Numbered from the stretch's first letter, positions 14,159-23,521 are shown. The stretch: 64,000 bases of DNA from an uncultured Lachnospiraceae bacterium (GCA_944377405.1 CALWES010000006.1:88102-152101); one strand, 5' to 3'. A program made the numbers and translations. Notes: generated by a model not told the origin, from the sequence alone.

Positions 14159-15889
14159 TTAACTGTTCTTATAAAGCTCACAAAGCTCAACTATTTCAAG
14201 CTCGCCCGGCTTTTTTATTGCCTGCCTGTCCAGACGATAAAAGCGATGCTTAACAAATCCGGTCGATAAACTCAACAGCAAATTTATTGTGTACCCCTCA
14301 CTATTCTGACATACCAGAACTCCTTCCTGTTTTAAAGCTATCTTTATTTCAAGGCTTGAAACCTGAGCTTTTATTGGCCGAATAATCTGATTGAATATAT
14401 TCTCAGGAAGATACAGGTAGCTTTCATCATATAACATGCTGTGGTTTAAATTTTTTACAACTAAATTCCTACACCTTTGGAAGCAATCAGAAAACTGCGT
14501 GAACGCAATCCATTCATATAGACTGTTCAAAAACACTTCCAGAATATCACTCACCGCCCCTTCTTCGGCGTCCTTAAGTATCCTACAAATGGCATCTTCG
14601 GTGTTTAATAATTCCGCCTCTATCGGTTCCCTAAAGACGTATGTCATAATATAATATGCTGAAAGCAACACTTTCAGGTTACCGCCTATCTCTCTACATA
14701 TGTCTCTTGCATTTTCGCACGCCTGCCCAACAAGATAAGGTGGAAAGCTGCTTAGTGCCTTGATCCAGGCCTTCTCTGCATAACCAAATGTAGAAAAATA
14801 CATGTCCTCTTCACAGATGTTTACTGCAAGCACTTTATCTCTCCATTGATCCGGGATCCACCCTAGGAAAAATAGTATTGGGAATCCATCTGTTATTTTC
14901 CCATGCAGTTGTCCGGATCTAGCACAACTAATAAGCAAATTCAGGTTTTCCTCGTTGTATCTTCCAACTCCAGATGCGTAGAAGATAGGCTCAGAATGGG
15001 CTATTTCCATCATTTTACTTAGCCTTTTTGGCGTTAAATAAGAATCTGCTTCCTTGACTGGAACAAACGTTGAGTGAAAACGCTTGACTTCTTCAGCTGT
15101 CTGATCCGTGTCAACTATCACGGCGAGAGGCCTTTGTAGCCTTAATCCCATCTCTTTCAATATCTCCTGGTTAAGAATATAGCCCAGCAAAGCTTCAAAA
15201 AAAAGCTGTTTTACATTGCCCCTATAGGTTTTCGGTATACCTAATTTCGCCATTTGGAACATGTCAGGAGCGTTTTCTAGATGAATCTCCTCACAGGTCT
15301 TTGATGAAAAAAACCATTTTCCTTCAACCTTGTTCCAACCAAGATGAGGGAATATTACATGCTTTTCAGACGCATGGGCTATCAGGCAGTACAAGACATC
15401 CTCGAATAGGCCTGCTTCATACTGCTGCGAGATCTGCATCACAAGACCTTCTTTTCGAAACGCCTTTCGAAGGCCCTTTCCAGAGCATTCATTTTCATCA
15501 AGAATAAGATTAACTGATCGTCCTGAAGGTAAACTGATAAAGGAAATCCGAAGCTTTACAATTCTTTCTTCCCGCGTCCAGCTCTCTGACACAAAACCTT
15601 CGGCCTCGAAAAGCTTCCTTAGCCTGTAATCATCGCCTGTTGTTGATACTCGTACATGCGGTATCATAACGTAGAAGCTTTTTTTGTCCTCATCAAAATG
15701 GACCTTCATCCTTTGAGTTTGAATATCGACTTTGATGTTTGTGGATACCTCCAGCAACGTCGCAGCCTTTCCGATGTCGATTTCCGCTTTTCGACTGTGT
15801 TCCTCTACTCTTATAGCGGATTCCATCAGCTTTTGATTTCTCCACGGATCCTGATGCCCCAGTCCCATGCCATACGAAATGTCGTACAT
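14159..15889 (-). CDS. Unknown 576-aa partner of the HerA-like ATPase
   Basis: Not recognised as a known family. The N-terminal third has mixed strands (MKVHFDEDKKSFYVMIPHVR), the middle has IFPHLGWNKVEGKWFF, a segment vaguely like the DUF927 region of some phage and plasmid helicase/primase proteins, and an Asp-containing VIVDTDQTAEEV. The C-terminal part is helical. An upstream TTG adds 29 residues, but the ATG at 15889 with AGGGGGCAAGG before it is preferred. It lies in one transcription unit with the ATPase, 13 nt upstream of it. Confidence 0.65.
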   Translation of the reverse strand: MYDISYGMGLGHQDPWRNQKLMESAIRVEEHSRKAEIDIGKAATLLEVSTNIKVDIQTQRMKVHFDEDKKSFYVMIPHVRVSTTGDDYRLRKLFEAEGFVSESWTREERIVKLRISFISLPSGRSVNLILDENECSGKGLRKAFRKEGLVMQISQQYEAGLFEDVLYCLIAHASEKHVIFPHLGWNKVEGKWFFSSKTCEEIHLENAPDMFQMAKLGIPKTYRGNVKQLFFEALLGYILNQEILKEMGLRLQRPLAVIVDTDQTAEEVKRFHSTFVPVKEADSYLTPKRLSKMMEIAHSEPIFYASGVGRYNEENLNLLISCARSGQLHGKITDGFPILFFLGWIPDQWRDKVLAVNICEEDMYFSTFGYAEKAWIKALSSFPPYLVGQACENARDICREIGGNLKVLLSAYYIMTYVFREPIEAELLNTEDAICRILKDAEEGAVSDILEVFLNSLYEWIAFTQFSDCFQRCRNLVVKNLNHSMLYDESYLYLPENIFNQIIRPIKAQVSSLEIKIALKQEGVLVCQNSEGYTINLLLSLSTGFVKHRFYRLDRQAIKKPGELEIVELCELYKNS

Positions 15890-16230
15890 TTCCTTGCCCC
15901 CTAGCTTCTTATTTTTTGACCTGACCTTATGCCAGGCATCGTTAACGATAGAGGGATTATAAACAAAAAAAAGCAATTATTCTGGAGAGTTGGCACTAGA
16001 CTGTTGTTGCCTTAGGATTCGCCCCGGATAACTACAAAAAATAAAGCAAAAAGCATCGAATACCCAGCTTTTGCGGGAAAAACAAGACTGTTTTGAAAAA
16101 AGTCGGGGTGGATATTATAACGATATACAAATTCGGAGGGGAAAAGTATACCTTGTCACGGCTTCCAGAACAGACTGCTGAAAGCCGTGATAAGTTCCAT
16201 AGCTGTACGGCAAAACCGTGAAATCTCTAC
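15890..16230. other. Intergenic stretch with an inverted repeat
   Basis: No gene is seen. TCACGGCTT (16156-16164) and AAGCCGTGA (16182-16190) form a 9-bp stem after the serine recombinase gene; it has no T-run, so it may be a recombinase site or an mRNA 3' end rather than a terminator. A further TTCACGG motif repeats at 16241-16247. Confidence 0.4.
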
Positions 16231-16851
16231 CTAGGCTTTTTCACGGGTTTGTTCATACTTTCTTTTTAAATAGTCGAAACGGTCTGCCCCTATTCCCAGC
16301 TGCTCCATAACGTATGACCTTCGGATCTCACCTGTCTTATAACGTGGATAGAAGAGTTCCCAGCCTTCGGGGAATCCTTTATCCCTGCGGCCAAATTTAA
16401 TGCCTCTGTTTTTTGCGGCATCTATTCCTTCCTTCTGTCTCTGCCTGATAGTTCTGCGTTCTTCCTCGGCAATGCTGGATAGCACCTCGGTCAGGATGTT
16501 ATTGATCATATCCCGGATCCACTCCTGACCGTCACCAATCTCAATCATGGTGGTGGGAATGTCTATAACCTTGAGAATAATCCCATTGTCTTTGAACCAC
16601 TGAAGTTCTTTCTTCATATCAGCCTTGTTTCTGCTGAGCCGGTCAAGAGACTTTATGTATAAGGTATCGCCAGCTCTTAACCCTAAAGCTCCTTTTAGAG
16701 CCTGATACCCCGGCCTCTGCAGATCCTTCCCGCTGGCCTTGTCTATCACGATGTTCTCTTCCGGAACATACTGCTTTAAGGCTATGATCTGTCGATCAAG
16801 GTTCTGTTCCTTTGAACTGACTCTTGCATAGCCCATGATTCTGTTTTCCAT
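16231..16851 (-). CDS. Small serine recombinase (resolvase/invertase family)
   Basis: A 206-aa recombinase with the catalytic N-terminal domain: GYARVSSKEQNLDRQI (nucleophile Ser in the VSS motif), LYIKSLDRLSRN, and the helix-E-like region to RRTIRQRQKEGIDAAKNRG, then a short helix-turn-helix tail. It would resolve, invert or integrate DNA at short sites. Of two close start codons, the ATG at 16851 follows GGAGA and is chosen. In an element that already has a tyrosine integrase, it may resolve multimers or drive an invertible switch; no clear inverted target pair was found. Confidence 0.88.
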   Translation of the reverse strand: MENRIMGYARVSSKEQNLDRQIIALKQYVPEENIVIDKASGKDLQRPGYQALKGALGLRAGDTLYIKSLDRLSRNKADMKKELQWFKDNGIILKVIDIPTTMIEIGDGQEWIRDMINNILTEVLSSIAEEERRTIRQRQKEGIDAAKNRGIKFGRRDKGFPEGWELFYPRYKTGEIRRSYVMEQLGIGADRFDYLKRKYEQTREKA

Positions 16852-16924
16852 ACTTTTCTCCATAAAAAGAAGCCGCTGCCAATCATGGCAACGGCCCCAT
16901 ATATATAACTTATCTTTATCTCTC

Positions 16925-18283
16925 TTATTCGATAGCCCTTCCGATCATATATATCGGTATGGTATCGAATCTCTCTCCTCTGCCCCCATGCGACGGGATC
17001 GCTTTTAAAGCCCGGTCTATAAGCCCCTTCTCCCTGAAGAACTCAAGGGACCTTGCCTTGTTATCTCCAGACTTTACCTCAACACCGGTTCTGATATGGT
17101 CATTATCGACTACCAGGAAATCCAGTTCATAATTCCCACAGACAGAAAAGCAGGGCTTATCCCCCCTTATCTTTTTCCTGGAAGGCGGGCAGAAGTAGTA
17201 TCTTGAAAGTTCCTCATAGGCAAATGTTTCTGTAAGGAATCCTGTAGCTGCATCCTGTGGAACATTTACCAGACTCGATATATATGATGCTATCCCGCAG
17301 TCTGCGAAATAAGCCCTTCGGTCACTGACAACATCATTCACGTCTCCATTGTTATAGAGGTCGCAGTATCCGATGATCCCGGAATAGAGTAGCCAGGAAG
17401 CTGCCTGCCTTACCTCATTCCGACTGACAGGTTGTTTGATCGAATCCTTCACAAAATCTGTAACCAGCTCTATGAAGTTGCTTCCTGTACCCTTTTTCTC
17501 ATTGGACATCTCCACGAAGACAGCCCGATATACCTCATTAAAGATGGACAGCGCGGTGCTGTTCGAGAAAAAGCGGGCAGACTCGTTGGTAAACGTACGC
17601 ATGAGATCAGCAAGCACATCCTTGCAGTCATTTGTACTCTTGCTCCGGATATACGTGGTAACGACTTCAGGGTAGCCTCCGATGGTCTTATATACCTCAT
17701 AGGCTTCTTCCAATGCCTGGTATTCTTCAGGCGAGGAACCTCCATAGAGGTCTAAAGTCACATATGTATCTTCCAATGAAAGAGCCCTGCAGAACTCTCT
17801 GAAGGACAGCGGAAACATTCGAAGATAGGAGATACCCGCAGGAAGGAAGAAATCTTTTGAGTTGACAGTCCTTGCAAGATAACTTCCGCTTACGATAATG
17901 TCACAGTTCAGCCTTTCCCGGATATCCCGTATGGCGTTATAGACCGTCGCCTTTTCCTGAATCTCATCTATGATGAGGATAGTGCCCGGATCATCTTTGA
18001 ACTCTTCTATTCCTGCATTCCTGCAATAAGCTCCCATCAGGTCCCTTTCTGATAAGCAGTCTTCAAAGCCATACTCATCCCTTACAAGATTCACATAGAT
18101 GACTCGCTGATAATTGTGATAAGCGAACTTTCTGACTTCATGGGTCTTGCCGACCTGCCGGGGACCCTCTACCTGCAGCACCTTATGATGCCGTTTTTCC
18201 TTCCACTCAGCCAGTTCAGCCTGGACATCCCTTCGCAGTTCTATATCATTTTCTATAAATTTGAAGTTGCTGTTTTCGGACAT
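16925..18283 (-). CDS. AAA ATPase with DUF4143 C-terminal domain
   Basis: A 452-aa protein of the widespread AAA_14/DUF4143 class. Walker A GPRQVGKT lies near residues 40-47 and Walker B TILIIDEIQEK near 103-113; SGSYLAR follows as a sensor-like motif. The C-terminal region ends in a PD-(D/E)XK-like segment (YELDFLVVDN then VEVKSGDNKA), typical of this family. Cellular role of these proteins is largely unknown. The ATG at 18283 is nine nt after AGAGG; another ATG two codons upstream is too close to that site. Confidence 0.85.
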   Translation of the reverse strand: MSENSNFKFIENDIELRRDVQAELAEWKEKRHHKVLQVEGPRQVGKTHEVRKFAYHNYQRVIYVNLVRDEYGFEDCLSERDLMGAYCRNAGIEEFKDDPGTILIIDEIQEKATVYNAIRDIRERLNCDIIVSGSYLARTVNSKDFFLPAGISYLRMFPLSFREFCRALSLEDTYVTLDLYGGSSPEEYQALEEAYEVYKTIGGYPEVVTTYIRSKSTNDCKDVLADLMRTFTNESARFFSNSTALSIFNEVYRAVFVEMSNEKKGTGSNFIELVTDFVKDSIKQPVSRNEVRQAASWLLYSGIIGYCDLYNNGDVNDVVSDRRAYFADCGIASYISSLVNVPQDAATGFLTETFAYEELSRYYFCPPSRKKIRGDKPCFSVCGNYELDFLVVDNDHIRTGVEVKSGDNKARSLEFFREKGLIDRALKAIPSHGGRGERFDTIPIYMIGRAIE

Positions 18284-18426
18284 CTTCATTTACCTCTCAC
18301 TACTCTGCACTTATTATATAGGCTAAAAGGATATTCTTCAATGAAAAGTATCATTCCTTACGCTACAAAGCCTTCCTTTGCTTCTGTTCTGGGTCTCCGA
18401 ATCGGGAATCCTATGGCTTGTAAACA

Positions 18427-19275
18427 TCACCCTTCTACCTCCGTTTCACTGTAATCACCCTCCACAACCTCCGGATACTCCATATCATTATTTCTGACCT
18501 CGGACATATCCACGGAAAGCTCTGTCTTGATGGTCTCGTCCAGGCTCATGGCCTTCCGGAAGTCTGACTTGATAGGTGCATACTTTAAAAGCTTCTTGAT
18601 CACCGTCTTCTTTGCCATCTCCTCATAATTCGTCTTCCAGGGGCTTCCCTTCTCTGAAGCAAAGGCCCTGGAATAGGCTGCCGCAAAGCTATCCACATCC
18701 TCCCTGCTCATCACCTCAAACCGATAGCCTCCATTGTCCAGCCGGAACACCGCATAAAAACCTTTTATTTCTCCCCGATCCTCCCAGGACGGTACATGCC
18801 TGAGCTTCGGTTCCAGACCCAGTTCATAGTAGAACTCATCATTCTCATGGATCGTGTGGGCCTCGATGGACTGCATCCGTTCGTTCCGGTACGCCAGGTC
18901 AATAAGCCCCTTATACCCAAGCTGGAACTGGCACTCCAGGGTCCCGTGATTCTTATAGGGGATCAGATAAGCCTGTCCCAGGGGTGTGTTCGGTTCCAGT
19001 CCCAGCTGTGCCGCATTCATCATGGCAGCGATAAAGCTCATAGGGGTACACTCCGAAAGCTTCGGGGTGTTGTTGATGGCTGATAAAGCCATCCTGGTAA
19101 AGCGTTCCGGGGTAATGACCGATGGCAGGGCCCTTTTGATCTCCGGCTCCAATGCCCGGATCATATCCGCTATGGACATGTTTCTGGTAAGCCGTACCGG
19201 CTGTTCCTTCTTTCCTACGGTTACGGCTGTTTCCTCTGCTTTGCGGCTCAGTTTCTCATTCAATGTTCCGTTCAT
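18427..19275 (-). CDS. recT: RecT-family single-strand annealing protein
   Basis: A 282-aa recombinase that coats single-stranded DNA and anneals it to a complement. Family hallmarks are present: PERFTRMALSAINNTPKL, a PLGQAYLIPY motif, LECQFQLGYKGLIDLAYR and the C-terminal MAKKTVIKKLLKYAP. It belongs to the same operon as the YqaJ exonuclease that supplies its single-stranded substrate, an arrangement like RecE/RecT. Start has GAAAGGAAG upstream. Confidence 0.94.
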   Translation of the reverse strand: MNGTLNEKLSRKAEETAVTVGKKEQPVRLTRNMSIADMIRALEPEIKRALPSVITPERFTRMALSAINNTPKLSECTPMSFIAAMMNAAQLGLEPNTPLGQAYLIPYKNHGTLECQFQLGYKGLIDLAYRNERMQSIEAHTIHENDEFYYELGLEPKLRHVPSWEDRGEIKGFYAVFRLDNGGYRFEVMSREDVDSFAAAYSRAFASEKGSPWKTNYEEMAKKTVIKKLLKYAPIKSDFRKAMSLDETIKTELSVDMSEVRNNDMEYPEVVEGDYSETEVEG

Positions 19276-19332
19276 GGTTATTCTTCCTTTCTTTTGTCAG
19301 TTTCTGCTCACCATCTTTGATAAGCTGTAATT

Positions 19333-19698
19333 TCATGCTGCCTGGCTGCTATGTTCTAATGCCAGCCAGATCAAGGTATAGATATCCTCAAAGGTCTCCG
19401 TGGAGATTCCTTCTGTCTTAAGATAGCTTCCGAGTAAAAAGCTTATCGGCAGTTCCTGTTCCAGAAGGTCCTCCGTCATTTCCGTGGGCAGCTCTTCTCC
19501 CTGAAAGTAGTTCAGTATCCTCTCATAAAAGCTGATCTCCCAGGCTGCTTCAAAGATCTCCTGCTTTGGCTTCTGCATCATTTCCTGCTGAAAGGCTGCA
19601 TATTCAGCCTCCACCCGTTTTAAAAGCTGTTCCTGTCTTATTTCCTCCATCCTTCTTTTCCTCCGATATCTGAAAATCAGATCACTTATGATCCACAT
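19333..19698 (-). CDS. Small helical protein, DUF3848-like
   Basis: A 121-aa protein between recT and the exonuclease gene. The order AEYAAFQQEMMQKPKQEIFEAAWEISFYERIL, then a Glu/Leu-rich helix and a C-terminal LIWLALEHS, resembles DUF3848 proteins found in Clostridia mobile elements. A basic N-terminus RYRRKRR follows a short hydrophobic start. Function unknown; location suggests a role in the recombination module. Ribosome site GGAGCAGGAAG. Confidence 0.6.
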   Translation of the reverse strand: MWIISDLIFRYRRKRRMEEIRQEQLLKRVEAEYAAFQQEMMQKPKQEIFEAAWEISFYERILNYFQGEELPTEMTEDLLEQELPISFLLGSYLKTEGISTETFEDIYTLIWLALEHSSQAA

Positions 19699-19748
19699 CT
19701 TCCTGCTCCTCTCCTGATTACTTCTATATAAATGGAAGAGGAGCAGCC

Positions 19749-20684
19749 TTACGCCGCTCCTCCCTTTACGGAAAACCTTCTTCCCGTAGACATCTTTGCA
19801 TATCGCCGGTATACCTCCGGTTCCTCTTCCTTAAGTCTTTTCGTATCAAGCCTTGTAGTCTCCGTATAGATCCAGCTCACCTTGTAATCCTGATTCATGG
19901 CTACCTCCTTATCCTTCATGTATAGTTTTAACCTCTGATCGATCTCATTCCGTTCCTCCTCAAGCCTCGACAGAAGCTCCGAGATCTCCTGTCTCCTTCG
20001 AAGATCCTGATCGAAGCCGATCAATGGGATCGTCTCATCCTTTCTACTGTCCCGTTTAAAGTATTCCTCCAGCATCGTATTATAGTCTCTGCTTCCGTCC
20101 GGATCCGGAAGGACATGCTTTAGCACATGCTCCTCCCAGAATTCCTTTTCGATCCGGATCAGGTTCCGGATTAGCTGGTCATCCCGTTCGATCCTCCGGT
20201 ACAGAAACTCCCTTCCCAGGATCAGGCAGGCAATATACATGTGGTCCCATCCCATAACAGCCATGTAGTGCTGGCACTGAAGCTCATAGCTTTCCGGGAT
20301 CTTTCCATCCTTCCATTTCTCTGCAGCATAGGCAGAAGCGGTCTTACACTCCAGTCCCCCGTTCTCCCCGATGATCTGACGGTCGATATTTGCCAGCATA
20401 AAGGGATACTCCTCGCTCCGGTAAAGATAATTGGAGCGCTGTACCTTAAGGCCTGTTTCCTCTGTGAAACGCTTTGCTACATAGTCCTCAAAGTCCCGGC
20501 CCTGCCGCAAGGCTTCATTATCATCTTCCGATACTTCTTCGGAGGTCTTATCCATGTATACGGCAAAGGGACTCCGGTAGGGATTCAGCCCGCAGACTGC
20601 CCCTGCATCCGATCCTCCAATCCCCGTCTTTCGGAGTTTGAGCCACTCTTCCCTGCTCATCTTTTCTGTCGGTATCTTCTTCAT
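19749..20684 (-). CDS. YqaJ-family viral recombinase/exonuclease
   Basis: A 311-aa PD-(D/E)XK exonuclease that resects double-stranded ends. N-terminal KTGIGGSDAGAVCGLNPYRSP is the YqaJ signature; catalytic residues follow in EYPFMLANIDR and GGLECKTASAYAAEKW. A coiled C-terminal region (LLSRLEEERNEIDQRL) is common in the family. The start overlaps the stop of the RadC-like gene (ATGA), showing coupling. It works with RecT downstream. Confidence 0.93.
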   Translation of the reverse strand: MKKIPTEKMSREEWLKLRKTGIGGSDAGAVCGLNPYRSPFAVYMDKTSEEVSEDDNEALRQGRDFEDYVAKRFTEETGLKVQRSNYLYRSEEYPFMLANIDRQIIGENGGLECKTASAYAAEKWKDGKIPESYELQCQHYMAVMGWDHMYIACLILGREFLYRRIERDDQLIRNLIRIEKEFWEEHVLKHVLPDPDGSRDYNTMLEEYFKRDSRKDETIPLIGFDQDLRRRQEISELLSRLEEERNEIDQRLKLYMKDKEVAMNQDYKVSWIYTETTRLDTKRLKEEEPEVYRRYAKMSTGRRFSVKGGAA

Positions 20685-21148
20685 TCCAGAATACCCTCCT
20701 CCCGAAAGCTATAATAGCAGCCGTCTCCGATGACGATATGATCCAGAAGCTTTATCCCCAGTAGTCTGCCTGCTTTCCGCAGCTGTGACGTAAGAATCCG
20801 GTCCTCTCGGCTCGCCTCCGCTTTTCCTGAAGGATGATTATGAAAGCAGATGATGCTGCTTGCATTCCCCAGAAGGGCCTGTTTGAAAACCTCCCTTGGT
20901 TCTATGAAGCAGATGTTGCAGCCGCCTACAGCACTGATCTCCACCATAGCTGGGCAATTTCTTGAATCAAGAGCCACCGTCACAAAACACTCCCGGTCTT
21001 TTCCGGCGAGGAAATCTTTTATAAAGGCATAGGCCTTTTCTGCATGGTTCAATTCTCCACCCTCGTAGGGGATCTCTTTTTCCCGTACCAGGCTTATACT
21101 CGTAAAATACACCGTTTGGTTTCTCTTCTTGTCTCTTTTCTCCTCCAT
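20681..21148 (-). CDS. RadC/JAB-domain protein
   Basis: A 155-aa protein with the MPN/JAB metal-binding motif: FHNHPSGKAEASRED (HxH, with Asp ten residues on) followed by IKLLDHIVIGDGCYYSF. This matches the C-terminal domain of RadC without its helix-hairpin-helix N-terminus, as in many plasmid and phage copies. Exact biochemical role is not settled for the family. Ribosome site GAGGAGG; coupled to the exonuclease gene by a 4-nt overlap. Confidence 0.88.
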   Translation of the reverse strand: MEEKRDKKRNQTVYFTSISLVREKEIPYEGGELNHAEKAYAFIKDFLAGKDRECFVTVALDSRNCPAMVEISAVGGCNICFIEPREVFKQALLGNASSIICFHNHPSGKAEASREDRILTSQLRKAGRLLGIKLLDHIVIGDGCYYSFREEGILE

Positions 21149-21232
21149 CTCTCACTCCTCCTCTTTCATTAAAAAGGCAGATTTCTAAGGTCCTTTGCGA
21201 TCTCAGAAATCTGCCAACTTTCTGCTATACCA

Positions 21233-22177
21233 TTATGCCGCCTTAAGAAGAGTATAGGCCCTGTCGATCAGGGGCAGTCCATCCACGGCCCTCTGGAAGA
21301 GATTTTCCTGATAGTTCGCTCTCCTCCTTAAGGGTTCCGAATGGGTAGCAAAATCTGACACCGCATTCAGAAACCGGTATCCGTTCCTTCCGAGGTCCTG
21401 AAGGTCCGGCGCTTCCCGATACCGGTACCAGAGCTCTTCTCTCTGGGCCTTCCGGTTCCGAAGCTGTATCTCCGATGCCGCCTCTTCCATTGGAAGGAGT
21501 TTGGCTACAAGCTCCTCTGCCATGGTATCTGTAAGGGTGATTTTTCGGAGCGCTTCTGATTCCTGCTGCAGCTCCTTCATGTAACGATCTGCGTAAAGAA
21601 GGGTATTCCTGGCATCCGTAAGCTTTCCCTCTATATTTCCTGTATGATTTGCCGACCAATAGCGGACAGCCTTCCTTAAAGCAAGATTCAGCATGTTCTG
21701 GCAGGCCACTCGTACCGGCGTCATAGCTGCTTTGATGCTTCCGCTTCCATCATGGGAATTGATAAAAACAATGTATGGGCTCACCTGATTATCCATCAAC
21801 GGATAGTCTTCCGGAAGCTTGGACAGGATCCAGACCTTTTTCCCTCCCTGGAAGCTTCCCGCCTGAAGGAACGTAACTCCTTCACCAGCAAGGGAATCAA
21901 TAAAAGAAAAAGCCTCCCGGTTCTGGACTACCTGATACCGATCACGAACGATCCCCAGGGGTTTTCCGTCCGATTCCCGGATATTGGCATAGTATCCCCC
22001 TAAAGGAATTCCATCTTCCTCATCCGTCCTGATTGGTCTTTGGATCACCTTCCAGTCAAGTCTTGCCTGCTGAAGGATCTCCTCTGCTGAGTTCTTTCCC
22101 CTGGTGTCAGTTCCGATTCCGTACCAGGGCGCTTGTCTTTCCATAAAACTGATTTGTTTGATTCCATGTGTTCTCAT
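21233..22177 (-). CDS. DUF932 phage/plasmid-related protein
   Basis: A 314-aa protein of the DUF932 (TIGR03299) family: PWYGIGTDTRG near the start, GIVRDRYQVVQNREAFSFID, and TPVRVACQNMLNLAL in the middle, all typical. The family is common on plasmids, phages and integrative elements beside recombination genes; its function is unknown. First gene of the DUF932-RadC-YqaJ-DUF3848-RecT transcription unit. A strong terminator lies 25 nt upstream and no clear promoter between, so expression may depend on readthrough. Confidence 0.9.
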   Translation of the reverse strand: MRTHGIKQISFMERQAPWYGIGTDTRGKNSAEEILQQARLDWKVIQRPIRTDEEDGIPLGGYYANIRESDGKPLGIVRDRYQVVQNREAFSFIDSLAGEGVTFLQAGSFQGGKKVWILSKLPEDYPLMDNQVSPYIVFINSHDGSGSIKAAMTPVRVACQNMLNLALRKAVRYWSANHTGNIEGKLTDARNTLLYADRYMKELQQESEALRKITLTDTMAEELVAKLLPMEEAASEIQLRNRKAQREELWYRYREAPDLQDLGRNGYRFLNAVSDFATHSEPLRRRANYQENLFQRAVDGLPLIDRAYTLLKAA

Positions 22178-22201
22178 TTCTTACCTCCTGACAATAAAAA
22201 G

Positions 22202-22226
22202 CCCGCAGGGAGTTTTTCCCTGCGGG
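22202..22226 (-). terminator. Terminator after the small-gene operon
   Basis: Perfect 10-bp stem (CCCGCAGGGA with TCCCTGCGGG), 5-nt loop, followed on the minus strand by CTTTTTATTG. It closes the 22253-23474 gene set and stands directly ahead of DUF932. Confidence 0.85.
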
Positions 22227-22252
22227 TAATTGAATGGTTCTCGATTGCTTTC

Positions 22253-22360
22253 CTAGGCAATTGATTTTGCAGGCGTGTCCGCAAATATCTCTATCAGTTC
22301 CACCAGACATAAGATGATAGAGAAAGCTGCCTTTAGAAAGCGTTTCAATTTTTTAAACAT
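22253..22360 (-). CDS. Short hydrophobic peptide, 35 aa
   Basis: A small frame starting MFKKLKRFLKAAFSIILCLV: basic N-terminus, one hydrophobic helix (about residues 12-27) and a short acidic tail. A GGAGG site stands 11 nt upstream of the ATG, and a terminator follows the stop. Such peptides include type I toxins, phage holin-like peptides and membrane regulators; none can be chosen. A longer in-frame TTG start at 22435 lacks support. Confidence 0.5.
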   Translation of the reverse strand: MFKKLKRFLKAAFSIILCLVELIEIFADTPAKSIA

Positions 22361-22471
22361 CGATATCATACCTCCGTTTTCTTTATTCATAGGTATAATA
22401 TCTTTCTGAAAGATAAGACTTATAATTTTTTTCAATGAGCCGTAAAACGCTATGACAAATTTCTTCTCTTT

Positions 22472-22834
22472 TTATTCCTGTACCTGATCCAACATCTCAT
22501 ACAGCTTAACTTTTAAAGCCTTTGTAATTGGATACCCGTCGACTTTTGCCTTAATGCTGGCTTTTGTTTCTCCCTGAAAATATAATTTTCTAATTACTCC
22601 TTTAAAAATCGCCTCAACACCATAACGAGCTATTCCTTCAGAAAGTAGCCCAGCGACCCCCAACGTAGCTATGCCTCCTAGCATTCCAGCGGGGCCAAGC
22701 ATAGCGAGTGCAGCCGTAATTGCTGCAGCTCCCGTGAGTCCTGTCGCAGCAATTGCTACGACTAAAATCAGTCCCGGTACACCCAATGCCGCAACTTTTG
22801 ATATAATTGTATCTAAACTAACTATTTTCTTCAT
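22472..22834 (-). CDS. Glycine-rich membrane protein of unknown function
   Basis: A 120-aa protein. Residues about 13-70 are an almost unbroken series of Ala/Gly/Leu/Ile (GVPGLILVVAIAATGLTGAA, LGPAGMLGGIATLGVAGLL) with small-residue spacing that favours tight helix packing. The last 40 residues are soluble and basic, resembling a short helical domain (TKASIKAKVDGYPITKALK). Ribosome site GAGGAGA. Third gene of the repressible operon. Confidence 0.65.
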   Translation of the reverse strand: MKKIVSLDTIISKVAALGVPGLILVVAIAATGLTGAAAITAALAMLGPAGMLGGIATLGVAGLLSEGIARYGVEAIFKGVIRKLYFQGETKASIKAKVDGYPITKALKVKLYEMLDQVQE

Positions 22835-22906
22835 CTTATCTCCTCACATTAATTAACAGATAATCTTTCTTTTATTCAACATTGAACAAGTTAATCATTA
22901 CCTGTC

Positions 22907-23242
22907 TTATTCATGTCGTTCGTCATACTGTGCTTTCATTCCTTTTGCTCTAGAATGCATCCCAGCTTTTGCAGCCTTTTGTATTTCTGTTCTTAACTGA
23001 GTATCTGACATTCCTTTTGCGCTTTCATAACCCTCATTATAGTCATCAGCCAAGCGAGCTTTATACTCTTCTATTTCGGCTTCTACATCCTGTGCATTTT
23101 CTGTCATCTTATAATATTCATCCGTAAATGAATTCTTTTTTGTGACCATAGAACCAACCATTCCGAAAATACCTTTGGCAATCGTTCCTATAGCTTTAAA
23201 TAACAGATCCTGTGCTTCTTCCGCATCTCTTTTTGTTGCCAT
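22907..23242 (-). CDS. Small helical protein of unknown function
   Basis: A 111-aa protein: an amphipathic N-terminal part with AIGTIAKGIFGMVGSM, followed by a charged coiled-coil-like stretch (NAQDVEAEIEEYKARLADDY) and a basic tail. No family recognised. GAGGAA ribosome site. It lies between the zinc-ribbon and membrane-protein genes in the same operon. Confidence 0.65.
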   Translation of the reverse strand: MATKRDAEEAQDLLFKAIGTIAKGIFGMVGSMVTKKNSFTDEYYKMTENAQDVEAEIEEYKARLADDYNEGYESAKGMSDTQLRTEIQKAAKAGMHSRAKGMKAQYDERHE

Positions 23243-23273
23243 AATTAGTTCCTCTTTGTAATAACATAATTAA

Positions 23274-23474
23274 TTAAAAATAAATTGCTCCGCAATTTCG
23301 GCACTTCCCATCATAGACTGTATATCTACCACAATTAGCGCACTTATCGCCTTTTCCTCCTTTCCCTTCATTCGCCGGAACGATCATCTTATAACCACAC
23401 CTCGTGCATTCTCTTCCGGTGCCTGTTTCATAAAAAGTTCTCTCTCCGCAATTTGGACATCTTTTTCCCGCCAT
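23274..23474 (-). CDS. Double zinc-ribbon protein
   Basis: A 66-aa protein with two CxxC pairs making each of two zinc ribbons: CPNCG and CTRCG, then CANCG and CRNCG, linked by a Gly/Lys stretch. The ATG at 23474 follows GGAGG at ideal spacing. Possible roles are nucleic-acid or protein binding. It is the first gene behind the XRE-controlled promoter. Confidence 0.75.
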   Translation of the reverse strand: MAGKRCPNCGERTFYETGTGRECTRCGYKMIVPANEGKGGKGDKCANCGRYTVYDGKCRNCGAIYF

Positions 23475-23521
23475 AGTCTTCCTCCTTTTCATCTGATATA
23501 TATATATTTATATACATATAT

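Noticed and set aside
16156..16190. Terminator after the serine recombinase gene
   Set aside because: The stem is good but no T-run follows on either strand.
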